DNA of 39,679 bases from Anaerolineae bacterium. Its GTDB lineage: Bacteria > Chloroflexota > Anaerolineae > Aggregatilineales > UBA3940. The first letter of the stretch is position 1; each line of letters begins with the position of its first letter. Under the pieces are notes generated by a model. It had not been told where the DNA came from. It worked only from the letters and a program-made list of their open reading frames with translations, and ran no database searches. A program made the translations under genes and the position numbers. Shown one piece after another: positions 1 through 7,670 of this stretch. The stretch covers positions 1 to 39,679 of the forward strand of contig JAFGLD010000364.1 of NCBI GenBank assembly GCA_016928235.1, written 5' to 3'.

Positions 1-1
1 G

Positions 2-103
2 GGATTGTTGCCCTGGACTGTTGCTAATCATACCACAAGTGCTCATGAATTTGTAAACTTACTTTCCGCGATTATGAACCATGCCGGCAGCAAGAATAAA
101 TAG
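2..103 (+). CDS. C-terminal tail of a protein entering from the left edge (partial)
   Basis: The second reading frame is open from the first base to a TAG at 101-103 and gives 33 residues ending in HAGSKNK, including the stretch HEFVNLLSAIMNH, which reads like an amphipathic helix. The other frames are closed quickly. No family can be named from so short a tail, and it could be a chance open stretch. The 140 bases after it hold no gene I can support, only a weak inverted repeat (GGCAGTGAG near 128 and CTCGCTGCC near 168). Confidence 0.3.
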   Translation, partial: GLLPWTVANHTTSAHEFVNLLSAIMNHAGSKNK

Positions 104-241
104 AATTTACAGCTGGGTAATGTTGCGGGCAGTGAGCACAGGGAACTGCGTACAATTTATTTTTTCTCGCTGCCTTAAAGAACCAAAACATGGTGAAACA
201 ACAGCTTCGCCTGGGGATCGACAAGCAGAATAATCCTTTAC

Positions 242-322
242 TAGACTTTATTGGCAATAGGCGTGCTATGTGTAAAATCCAGCTGATTTTATGCGTAACT
301 CAGTTATTTTAGATAAAGTCTA
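242..322. repeat. MITE-like 81-bp palindromic repeat, copy 1
   Basis: The element begins TAGACTTTATTGG and ends AGATAAAGTCTA, so its ends are inverted repeats of each other. Its reverse complement matches 26378-26458 at 70 of 81 positions without gaps. Both ends read TA, as expected of elements that insert at TA (IS630/Tc1-mariner type), although that family link is inference. No transposase lies nearby. Its last three bases form the stop codon of the minus-strand gene next to it. Confidence 0.8.
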
Positions 323-1072
323 CTGTAGATGTCCTGCCTCAAAACACGCCATATCAAATCCCTCTGGTTCCCGCGCAGAAACGGGCACATAGCGACCTGG
401 AAAAACTTCGTTGTCCACCGAGAAAACAAATCCCAGCGCTTCTACCGGCTTTACCAATCTCGTTTCAGCGACGACTTTGCGGTTATCACCCTGCTCTACT
501 TCGATCTGGGCCCAGTTCTCTGCCAATATGACATATACCCAGTGCCACTCAGTCATACATAGCCAATTGGCTGCTTCTCTCAGCTTGTTGATCTCAAGAA
601 CATCCCCGCTAAGGTTGCCTGTATGCTGATTTGCAATGATGTTTTGTGCTATCACCGCTGAATACTCAAAATTGGAGGCACAGCCGCGTGTAACGCCGAT
701 GCTCGTGGCAGGTATGCCTCGATCCTTTTTGAGTGGGGCGTTCCACAGCAGCAGGTTGTAGGTGACAGCCGTCTGCTCATGTGTGAAACGGACTCTGAAC
801 TTGCCAGCCACAAGCTTGTCCAATGTTGGTCGCCAACGCTTCACGCGCTGCTCTACCTCAAGACGCGAGTCAATCTCACTGATCCGGCTCGCGGCATACT
901 CATTCGACTCGGGATCGGGGTCAATCCGAAACTGGGCATGATCACCCTTGTATTGAATGCTGGCCTGTCTCTCTCTTTTGATCTGTACATACATTCCTAC
1001 ATCCACAACATCCTGTGGGCCATGCCACTTCTTGATGGATATTGCGTCCCTCATGGTATGTTTACCCATCAT
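320..1072 (-). CDS. Uncharacterised protein, 250 aa, 3' end set by a repeat element
   Basis: I do not recognise this family. The protein is soluble-looking, without signal peptide or membrane segment, with a charged N-terminal half (IKRERQ, RLEVEQRVKRWRP) and a C-terminal half rich in aromatic and acidic residues. The start at 1072 has a purine-rich AGGTGAAAG just before two successive ATG codons; the second ATG, or the later MRDAIS methionine, gives better spacing. It is divergent from the diterpene synthase at 1224, with about 150 bases between them. The stop TAG (320-322) consists of the terminal bases of the MITE-like repeat, so the original C-terminus may have been longer and replaced on insertion. 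The length without other interruptions and the absence of a good competing frame support a real gene. Confidence 0.65.
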   Translation of the reverse strand: MMGKHTMRDAISIKKWHGPQDVVDVGMYVQIKRERQASIQYKGDHAQFRIDPDPESNEYAASRISEIDSRLEVEQRVKRWRPTLDKLVAGKFRVRFTHEQTAVTYNLLLWNAPLKKDRGIPATSIGVTRGCASNFEYSAVIAQNIIANQHTGNLSGDVLEINKLREAANWLCMTEWHWVYVILAENWAQIEVEQGDNRKVVAETRLVKPVEALGFVFSVDNEVFPGRYVPVSAREPEGFDMACFEAGHLQ

Positions 1073-1191
1073 CTTTCACCTTTGCCTCAGCTCATCCAAG
1101 AGAAACCAAAGAAGAGGGATAACACAAGAATAGTCAAAATGCACTCATAGGGAAAGCTTGAGCTGGTTATAGTTGTCATTTTCACTATACT

Positions 1192-1218
1192 TGTGCGTAA
1201 GCACAGTAATTTCAGGAG
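1192..1218 (+). promoter_or_regulatory. 5' leader hairpin with GTAA loop and Shine-Dalgarno of the diterpene synthase
   Basis: TGTGC (1192-1196) pairs with GCACA (1201-1205) around a GTAA tetraloop, followed by AGGAG at 1214-1218, six bases before the ATG at 1224. The Shine-Dalgarno decides the start: an upstream in-frame extension to 1173 has none. A TATACT at 1186-1191 resembles a -10 box but has no good -35. Confidence 0.5.
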
Positions 1219-1223
1219 TTAGT

Positions 1224-2111
1224 ATGGACATTCCCACCCTCAAAGAATTCCTAGCGCTTCCCATTGACCAGGTACGCCCAATTGTGCCCGCCACTATGAT
1301 TTTTGCAGCCGGAGGTACCCGTCGATCTGCAGCACTAGCCGGTGTATCCCGTGATGACTATCCTTCGTGGGCACTTCAACGAATGCTGGCAATATGTCAG
1401 ATATTCTGTCATTATGGTGTCAAACATATCATTCTACCTATCGGCCACCCGCGTATGTTTGCAGAAGAAGGTCATTTCGGCAATAACTTCGTTACCTGGA
1501 TAGCAAAGGGACTGTCTAGCTCGCAAACTCTTGAGTTCTATCGCAAGGCAAACTGGCAAGACCACATAATAGTCATCGCCTCCAATGCCACCAAAAACCG
1601 CCAGACACAACAGCTTCAAACACTCGCCCAGTCTCGCAATCAAACGACATCACAAGCCGATGCTCACTTGTGGTACTTCATCGTGCCAGATTATGACGAC
1701 TACTGGTTATGGACATTAGAAAGACTGGCTACAGTGGAGAAGACAACAAGAGAATGCGCTATTCAATCGCTGTATGGGGCAGATATACCGCCCACCGATT
1801 TGCTTATTTCTTTTGGTAAGCCAACAATTAGTCTGGACATTCTTCCCCCGCTTCTCTGGAATGTCGTGCAGGCTTATTGGACACAAGTACCCAGCTATAT
1901 CCTCGATGAAGATACATTGCGCAAGATCTTCTATGATTATGCATATCAGCGGAACACATATCAAACCGACAAAACAGGCCGTGAAAGAGACGTTCTAAAG
2001 CATCCATCTTTATGGAAACATGGCCCCACGATCGGCACTGGCATTCGCGTTGATCGTTATTGGTATCCAGAGCAAATTTTGCTTCCAACAGATGACCTTA
2101 CAGATGAATAG
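1224..2111 (+). CDS. Rv3378c-like diterpene synthase (cis-prenyltransferase fold)
   Basis: The protein (295 aa) resembles Mycobacterium tuberculosis Rv3378c, which acts on tuberculosinyl diphosphate, and by family the Herpetosiphon kolavelool synthase. Visible matches are KEFLALP near residue 7, GTRR at 31-34, DDY at 44-46, and near the C-terminus VPSYILDEDTLRKIFYDYAY followed by RVDRYWYPE. In Rv3378c the segment reads DGTRR, with Asp34 catalytic; here that Asp is Gly30, while both Arg and the Tyr of DDY are kept. The likely role is removal of diphosphate from a bicyclic prenyl diphosphate to give a diterpene alcohol. The partner class II cyclase lies immediately downstream on the opposite strand, which strongly supports the assignment. 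The exact product cannot be read from sequence. Compared from memory of Rv3378c, not by search. Confidence 0.85.
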   Translation: MDIPTLKEFLALPIDQVRPIVPATMIFAAGGTRRSAALAGVSRDDYPSWALQRMLAICQIFCHYGVKHIILPIGHPRMFAEEGHFGNNFVTWIAKGLSSSQTLEFYRKANWQDHIIVIASNATKNRQTQQLQTLAQSRNQTTSQADAHLWYFIVPDYDDYWLWTLERLATVEKTTRECAIQSLYGADIPPTDLLISFGKPTISLDILPPLLWNVVQAYWTQVPSYILDEDTLRKIFYDYAYQRNTYQTDKTGRERDVLKHPSLWKHGPTIGTGIRVDRYWYPEQILLPTDDLTDE

Positions 2112-2218
2112 TTGGCTCCTGGTGAATTGGATCTGTGGGTGACCATAGAGATTTCATGCAGGATCTCGATCAAGGTTTGTATTAGCGTATGGCCATTGCA
2201 TCTTATCTGTTGGATCGT

Positions 2219-3862
2219 TCATGCAACCTCGGATTTCTCTGTGTTGGCACACCCTGAGATGTACTCTTCAAAAGTGGCAATGTGTGCTGGCATCCAATAT
2301 GGAATCTGAATTTCAGAAGATATGTGTGCCAACATTTTGTGTGCTGCATAGATGGAAGCCCGAACGATAGGATCTGACCGGTACAACCCTTTTCCGATCC
2401 ATAATGAATGGGCTATCTCATTATCCGCCCTTTTTCTCATAAACTGGGCAGCACGGGCCAGTACCCCGGTATTGTCAAATAAGCCGTACAAAAACGCGTG
2501 AGCTAACCCCGTCACACAAAGCGCAGTCTCTTCCATCGTAGTGGATCCAAACCAACCCCATCCGCCATTGTCGTGTTGGTGATGTGTCAAGAATGAAATA
2601 CACCGCTGTGCAGCAATATTGTCTAGGCCAGCAAAAGCCTCAATGGCATGACTGGCGCTATATAGAGGTGAGATATGCCATTTGTCCGCGAAGGGGATAT
2701 CGCTTTGCATATGATCCACAAGCCACTGCGTAACAAGCATTGCTTTTTTGCGATGAGGAAAACCTGGTTGGTTTCGGAGTGCAACAAGCGCGTGCATATT
2801 GACCGATACTGAACCCCCACGCTCATTTGAGTACGAACAGAAGTGATCCGAATCCCATAGATCAAGCAGTGGTTGGATGTCTATGCGATATCCACCCCAC
2901 TGAAGCAATATGAGACCAACAGCAATGTCATCACCATCATTCACAGGAAAGAGATCGCTAAAAGATAGTCCTGGATCGTTCAGATGCCACGAGCGATGGA
3001 GGCTATCAAGAACCTGGACAATCGATAAGTTATGAGGGCTCTCGCCGGCTCGCCGTAGACTGTCGAGTACCCATATACGCTCGAAGACCTCAAATGGGTC
3101 ACCGCATGGCACACTGCCCGATCCCCTCTTGATCAGATCGCTTAGAAAAGCCTCAGCCCAAGGAGAATCATGCCCGGACAGGCGTTTTGCTCGCAAATAG
3201 GCCGCTGTGGGAGCTGTGCCAGATGCAATCGATCCGTTTGTCGACAGAAACCTGTTGTCTAGCATGGTAAGCTCCGCTTGCGAAAGCGTCTCCATGCTAA
3301 ACCACCATGTGCGTGGCCGAGCCGGATCAGGAAGTAGTTTACTTGTGGTTAGTGATACTTTTTGCTCATATAGCCGATCAGCTCTTTCCCATTGTTTGAG
3401 AGGAAAATCTGCCTGCATTTGCGGGTCGAATTGTCGCCATAGAGAGGGGAGCAGCAGTTCGAAACCAATGGGTTCATCCGGCTCACCGGGCAACAGATCA
3501 GCATAGTGGTGCAACGCTTTGATCGCACGTTGGATGCGAATATCATCCTTTGCATCGGTCTGCCATGTGTGTAGAGCATAGATAGCAGCCAGCGTTGCGA
3601 GAGTGCGTTCATGAGCATAGAGAATGTGGGGTTCGCCCCAGCCTCCATCTACCAGTTGTGTTTTGCGTAAGTAATCTAAAGCCTCGGGCCAGGCCGGGAC
3701 ATCCAAATGCCCTACTTTTGGCACGAGAGCTGCCCAGGCAGTGCTATAGATATCCGGACTCAGGTATCCATTCAGACTATGCTGCCAATTTGCCGTATAC
3801 GCATCAGACGTAGTCAATCCAAGTCTTTGATCGGGGGACGATAAATGATTCCTCTCTGTCAT
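2219..3862 (-). CDS. Class II diterpene cyclase (Rv3377c-like)
   Basis: This 547-aa protein has the architecture of bacterial class II terpene cyclases such as Rv3377c (about 500 aa): SPDIYSTAW near residue 35, a QW-like repeat VDGGWGEP near 71, IGFELLLPSL near 132, the acid motif DGDD at 309-312 followed by IAVG, ADKWHISPLYSASHAIEA near 392, DNGGWGWF near 431 and LWIGKGLYRSD near 487. The DxDD aspartates protonate geranylgeranyl diphosphate and start bicyclisation; no class I DDxxD site is visible, so the diphosphate is kept for the partner enzyme at 1224. The two genes are convergent with 107 bases between. No Shine-Dalgarno is obvious before the ATG at 3862, but the next methionine is far inside the conserved domain. 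About 35 residues extend past the usual C-terminus. No GGPP synthase or methyltransferase lies in the window. Confidence 0.9.
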   Translation of the reverse strand: MTERNHLSSPDQRLGLTTSDAYTANWQHSLNGYLSPDIYSTAWAALVPKVGHLDVPAWPEALDYLRKTQLVDGGWGEPHILYAHERTLATLAAIYALHTWQTDAKDDIRIQRAIKALHHYADLLPGEPDEPIGFELLLPSLWRQFDPQMQADFPLKQWERADRLYEQKVSLTTSKLLPDPARPRTWWFSMETLSQAELTMLDNRFLSTNGSIASGTAPTAAYLRAKRLSGHDSPWAEAFLSDLIKRGSGSVPCGDPFEVFERIWVLDSLRRAGESPHNLSIVQVLDSLHRSWHLNDPGLSFSDLFPVNDGDDIAVGLILLQWGGYRIDIQPLLDLWDSDHFCSYSNERGGSVSVNMHALVALRNQPGFPHRKKAMLVTQWLVDHMQSDIPFADKWHISPLYSASHAIEAFAGLDNIAAQRCISFLTHHQHDNGGWGWFGSTTMEETALCVTGLAHAFLYGLFDNTGVLARAAQFMRKRADNEIAHSLWIGKGLYRSDPIVRASIYAAHKMLAHISSEIQIPYWMPAHIATFEEYISGCANTEKSEVA

Positions 3863-4525
3863 GGGCTTTTGGTTCTACCTCCCGGTTTGCAGGTTGAGCT
3901 GTTACGAAAGTTCGATGTGCAGGGATGGGCGAGAGGCTTTTGCCGGAAAGCCTCAGTTTGGGACAATGTCTGCCTTATTCTTGCCGGCTGTAATCCGGAA
4001 CTACATCAAGCATATATTACTATTTAGAATGACCTTTCAGGGCTAAAAGTAGGTAAATTCTCGGTCACTACCCGGCTGTCCGATGTGGTTGTGTTGACAT
4101 TTGTACACCAAATCGATGTGCTCGTTATGAAGCACTATCAACATAACCTGACAGATGTAAGTGATGGATGACACATCATTAGCGTAAACTTAAGCACAAA
4201 CCCGATCTGTTTGGTTCGTTCTGCGTCTTCGGTTATGAGTTCTTGTTTATTAGCCTCTGGTATATAGCCGAGAGTCTATCATTGCGAACAAAAAACTGAT
4301 CACCAAGTGGTATCGATGCCTTAAGTTGACACCTATGGATGACACACTTACGGTTCAACACGAACATCAAGATCTCGTCGGAGCGACAATCTATCCGTTT
4401 CGTCTTCTACCTAGCATACTGGGTTCGGCGAATTTCTGCTACAATAATTGGGGGGGATTGCTCTTTCGAATTCTCGGTATAGAATGGGGGGCCGAGTGAA
4501 GATAGAGACCTCAATCAATTGACAG
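3863..4525. other. Intergenic region, divergent upstream regions, no gene seen
   Basis: About 660 bases between the cyclase and the sigma-factor gene, which are transcribed away from it. Short frames have no start signals. A 12-bp direct repeat, ATGGATGACACA, occurs at 4164-4175 and 4335-4346. A TTGACA at about 4094 has no good -10 partner. The region presumably holds both promoters. Confidence 0.5.
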
Positions 4526-5392
4526 ATGGACAGTTCCTCGTCGAATTTGGCTGCTCCGAATGAGGGGTGGTCTGTATGGGTAGGGATCGAGATGGAGCCA
4601 CGGGTAAGCGATGAGCTTTACTCACAATGTTTGCAGCGTGTAAGAGCCCACTTTACTCAACACAGTGAAAGTGTTTCTGTCGTACGAACCACAAATGCAG
4701 CGCATTGGTTATTCGATCGAGTCAAACACAATATCGACCGAGTACCGGTCAATGTGCCCTGCCATCCCATCACAGGGATACCCAACAGCTACATCGACGA
4801 AATTATCCATTACGTGACAGCCGAAGGCTCTCGCGTCGTGGCGCTCAAGATTGGTCAGGCAGAGACATGGAACAAAATGCTCGACCTTGTGATGCGGCGT
4901 GTCTACACCAGCCTGCGTCGCTACAATACAGCACAATCTGATCTCGAAAACCTGGCCGGTGAGCTTATCCAACATTGCGCATGCCTGATTTGGGAGGCCA
5001 TTGATCGTTATCATTATGATAGCAGCCTCGATGCCTGGGTATCTCGTCTGGTCACTTATGAGGTGGCTTGTACGTGTCGATCCTCCCAATTCAGACATGA
5101 TTCCACATCACTGTCACTGGAATCACCCCTTCCGGGAGAGACTGATCGCCTGACTTTGATCGAGATGTTGTCCGATGATCGGGCAGAGCGTGAGCTTGGC
5201 GTGGTCGACACGTGGCTTATACTTGAGGCAGGGTGGAACACGCTGAGCATGGATCAACAGGAAGTTGTTCGCAGACGTCTCCTGGGAGAAGGAATAGCCA
5301 GTATCGCAAACGCAATGGGTCGATCTCCCAATGCCATCTACAAACTCCAACAACGCGCAAGTGCCAGCTTACAACTATTTGCTGGCCAATAG
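4526..5392 (+). CDS. ECF-type RNA polymerase sigma-70 family factor with N-terminal extension
   Basis: A region 2-like helix set spans about residues 110-185 (MLDLVMRRVYTSLRRYN, then ENLAGELIQHCACLIWEAIDRYHYDSSLDAWVSRL), and region 4 lies at about 235-285 (LSMDQQEVVRRRLLGEG, then IASIANAMGRSPNAIYKLQQR, a helix-turn-helix for the -35 element). About 100 residues precede region 2, more than in a minimal ECF factor. The start at 4526 lacks a Shine-Dalgarno; Met23 at 4592, preceded by GGGATCGAG, is a plausible alternative. The stop codon overlaps the AGGAG of the next gene, so the two are translated from one message. The neighbour looks like its anti-sigma partner. The regulon is unknown. Confidence 0.8.
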   Translation: MDSSSSNLAAPNEGWSVWVGIEMEPRVSDELYSQCLQRVRAHFTQHSESVSVVRTTNAAHWLFDRVKHNIDRVPVNVPCHPITGIPNSYIDEIIHYVTAEGSRVVALKIGQAETWNKMLDLVMRRVYTSLRRYNTAQSDLENLAGELIQHCACLIWEAIDRYHYDSSLDAWVSRLVTYEVACTCRSSQFRHDSTSLSLESPLPGETDRLTLIEMLSDDRAERELGVVDTWLILEAGWNTLSMDQQEVVRRRLLGEGIASIANAMGRSPNAIYKLQQRASASLQLFAGQ

Positions 5393-5403
5393 GAGCTCAA
5401 CCT

Positions 5404-6015
5404 GTGACAGACACGGACAAGCCTTGGAATACCGAGGCACATTGGCTTACGCAAGAATTATTAGCACGTTACTCAGATCTAGAACGAGCAGGTGTCGACG
5501 CTTCTCAGATTTATCCGAACGTTGCCGAACATTTGAAGCAGTGTGAGATTTGCCGGGCCGTCCTGGAAGAATTGGTGTCAGCCTGCCCCGAATGCCAGCC
5601 GCCCAATCGAGAAGGTGAGCACCAGGAAGCTCAATCTGCTGCTCGCGTACAATTGGTCATACCACTGACCGGAATGCTCGATTCGCAGCAAGCTGACATG
5701 TCGTTTTGGGCATCCCAAAGGTCAACAGCTTTCCGCTCCGGAGGTCGGCTGCTTTATTACGACACCGTACCCTTGAGCACGCAACAGCTTGTCGTCAAAT
5801 TTACATTATACCTGGCCGAAAAACCCGGCCATTACTTGTTTGAAGGCGAGCTGTACGGCTCAAACCTCCCTACAACACTTGGCGCCTGTCTGTACATAAG
5901 CAGCGGTGTCTGCTATTATGCCAACAACATTCGGCAAGACAAGCTGACCTTTGAGGATATTCCGCTTGATGAGAGTGTTGAGAGCGTCGAGATCATCCTG
6001 CTGCTTTCCGATTGA
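5404..6015 (+). CDS. Soluble anti-sigma-like zinc-finger protein
   Basis: Translation most likely begins at GTG 5404, eight bases after AGGAG (5391-5395), which itself overlaps the sigma-factor stop. The 203-aa product carries EHLKQCEICRAVLEEL near residues 40-56, matching the HxxxCxxC signature of zinc-binding anti-sigma domains, and a second CPEC soon after. The remaining 140 residues (about VQLVIPLTG to VEIILLLSD) look like a beta-rich domain. There is no transmembrane segment, unlike many anti-sigma factors, which suggests a cytoplasmic sensor. Tight coupling with the sigma gene supports a sigma/anti-sigma pair; direct binding is inference. It is convergent with the GH1 gene downstream. 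Confidence 0.75.
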   Translation: MTDTDKPWNTEAHWLTQELLARYSDLERAGVDASQIYPNVAEHLKQCEICRAVLEELVSACPECQPPNREGEHQEAQSAARVQLVIPLTGMLDSQQADMSFWASQRSTAFRSGGRLLYYDTVPLSTQQLVVKFTLYLAEKPGHYLFEGELYGSNLPTTLGACLYISSGVCYYANNIRQDKLTFEDIPLDESVESVEIILLLSD

Positions 6016-6079
6016 TGATGCTGTTGGTAAACAAGCTCGGCCCCGTCAATTGAGCAGTCTGAAGCCCATCCCCTATACC

Positions 6080-6099
6080 TGGTTACAGCGCGGTAACCA
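6080..6099. terminator. Small hairpin between convergent genes
   Basis: TGGTTAC (6080-6086) pairs perfectly with GTAACCA (6093-6099) around AGCGCG. It sits just after the anti-sigma gene and directly at the stop of the GH1 gene on the other strand. There is no T-run, so a role in termination is uncertain. Confidence 0.3.
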
Positions 6100-6100
6100 A

Positions 6101-7441
6101 TCACCCCGCAGGGAACAGTTCCGGGAGCAAGGTGGGTGTATATCGCTCGACAAGCTCTCTTGGTAAGCCGTTTTCGTGACAGATGGCTGAATAGAGTACA
6201 CCACTTGGTCGCATCTGTCGATCCTGTGTCTCATGTTCGACGGCAATCAGGCCAAACCGGAAGCGGGGATCATATCCTTCTGTCCATTCAAAGTTATCGA
6301 CCAAACTCCAGAAGTAATACCCCAGCACAGGAACTTGCCGTTGAAGAGCCTGCCACAAATGGTAAAGATGGGTAACAATGAATTGAGGACGCTGCTCATC
6401 GGTAGCGTCCGGAATGCCGTTCTCTGTGATGAAGATGGGCAGATGATAATGCTGCCACATCGTTTTCAGGGTGTCGAACATGCCGCGAGGATGGATCTCT
6501 CCCCAGCCGCCGGGACCTTTCAGCACGCCCGCTTTCGTGCACAGATCGACGAACAGCGTGGCAGCAGAGCTGGGGTTGAACCCAATCCGATATCGCTGAT
6601 AGTAGTTAACCCCCAACCAATCAAGCGTCCTGGCCGCCTCAGGAACGCGCGTCGAACGCTTTCCGGGAACACGCATGATGCCAAGCGTTACCATGTCTAA
6701 CAGCAGAAAATGGAAGAGATGGGCAATCATGTTGGTTGCCAGGATATCGAGAGGCTGCCAGGGGCGTCTTGGCCTCCAGGACATGATGTGCGTTGCAACA
6801 CCTACCTGGGCGCCGGGAGATAGCTCATGAATCGCCCAATAAGCAGCTGCGTGGGCACGCGCCAGGTTAAGCGTCGCTTTCCACATCGCATTGACATCTT
6901 TTTTCCCCGGAGGCCAGCGTCCGACGCCATAAGCCTGGCTGATCATCACATTGGGCTCGTTGATCGTACACCATAGCGTAGCCAGGTCACCCAAAGCCGA
7001 TAGCACCTTGCGGGTATACCGCTCGAACCAAACAACAACCTGTTCGTTTTCCCACCCGCCTTGTTCAGCCATCCACAGGGGATTGGTAAAATGATGGAGT
7101 GTCACCATCGGCTCTATGCCACGCTGCCGTAACCCGATCAGCATTTCCCGGTAGCGAGCCAGAGCAGCCTCATCCCAGACACCGGGCTGGGGCTCGATTC
7201 TGCTCCACTCGATGGATAGCCGGTGGGTGTTTTGATTCATCTCCGCCATGCGATCGAAGTCGGCCTCAGCGCAATTCCACCAATCGCAAGCCTGGCCTGC
7301 TCCCTGGTTCCGGTAGATGTAGCCTCCCGTTTGCTCAGCCAGCCACCAATCATTGTTTGTTAAACCACCTTCGACTTGATGTGAGGATGTTGCAGTTCCC
7401 CAGAGGAAGTTTTGGGGAAAGAGAAATTCAGATGATGTCAT
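6101..7441 (-). CDS. GH1 family beta-glycosidase
   Basis: The 446-aa protein is a full-length glycoside hydrolase family 1 (beta/alpha)8 barrel. It opens with FLFPQNFLWGTATSSHQVEG, has TINEPNV with the acid/base Glu162, and FITENGIPD with the nucleophile Glu near residue 340, then LVDNFEWTEGYDPRFRFGL close to the C-terminus. These motifs define retaining beta-glucosidases or galactosidases; substrate cannot be told from sequence. There is no signal peptide, so it acts in the cytoplasm on imported or internal glycosides. AAGG lies seven bases before the ATG at 7441. It is divergent from the GT28 glycosyltransferase at 7671. Confidence 0.93.
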   Translation of the reverse strand: MTSSEFLFPQNFLWGTATSSHQVEGGLTNNDWWLAEQTGGYIYRNQGAGQACDWWNCAEADFDRMAEMNQNTHRLSIEWSRIEPQPGVWDEAALARYREMLIGLRQRGIEPMVTLHHFTNPLWMAEQGGWENEQVVVWFERYTRKVLSALGDLATLWCTINEPNVMISQAYGVGRWPPGKKDVNAMWKATLNLARAHAAAYWAIHELSPGAQVGVATHIMSWRPRRPWQPLDILATNMIAHLFHFLLLDMVTLGIMRVPGKRSTRVPEAARTLDWLGVNYYQRYRIGFNPSSAATLFVDLCTKAGVLKGPGGWGEIHPRGMFDTLKTMWQHYHLPIFITENGIPDATDEQRPQFIVTHLYHLWQALQRQVPVLGYYFWSLVDNFEWTEGYDPRFRFGLIAVEHETQDRQMRPSGVLYSAICHENGLPRELVERYTPTLLPELFPAG

Positions 7442-7591
7442 TTTTTCAACCTTATCCTATCGTAATGTCTTTACTATACCGGTATTACCATCGGTAGTTC
7501 AATACGTAGTTATCCCCAGAAGCATCGAGTATAATTCATATATTGAAACCGGATAGCCGTCACGATGCAGCAATACAACTGACGAACTGTT

Positions 7592-7629
7592 GAATGATGT
7601 CCAATCGCCCGAATGATGTCCAATCGCCC
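7592..7629. repeat. 19-bp perfect tandem duplication
   Basis: GAATGATGTCCAATCGCCC occurs at 7592-7610 and again, without gap, at 7611-7629. It lies 41 bases before the start of the GT28 gene, in the shared upstream region with GH1. It could be a recent slippage product or a doubled regulator site. Confidence 0.85.
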
Positions 7630-7670
7630 ATCACACAGATGGCGTATCAACTATCAGAAACGGGAATTAT

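Noticed and set aside
72..257. 61-aa minus-strand frame near the left edge
   Set aside because: It starts inside the MITE-like repeat, has no ribosome site and no recognisable sequence.
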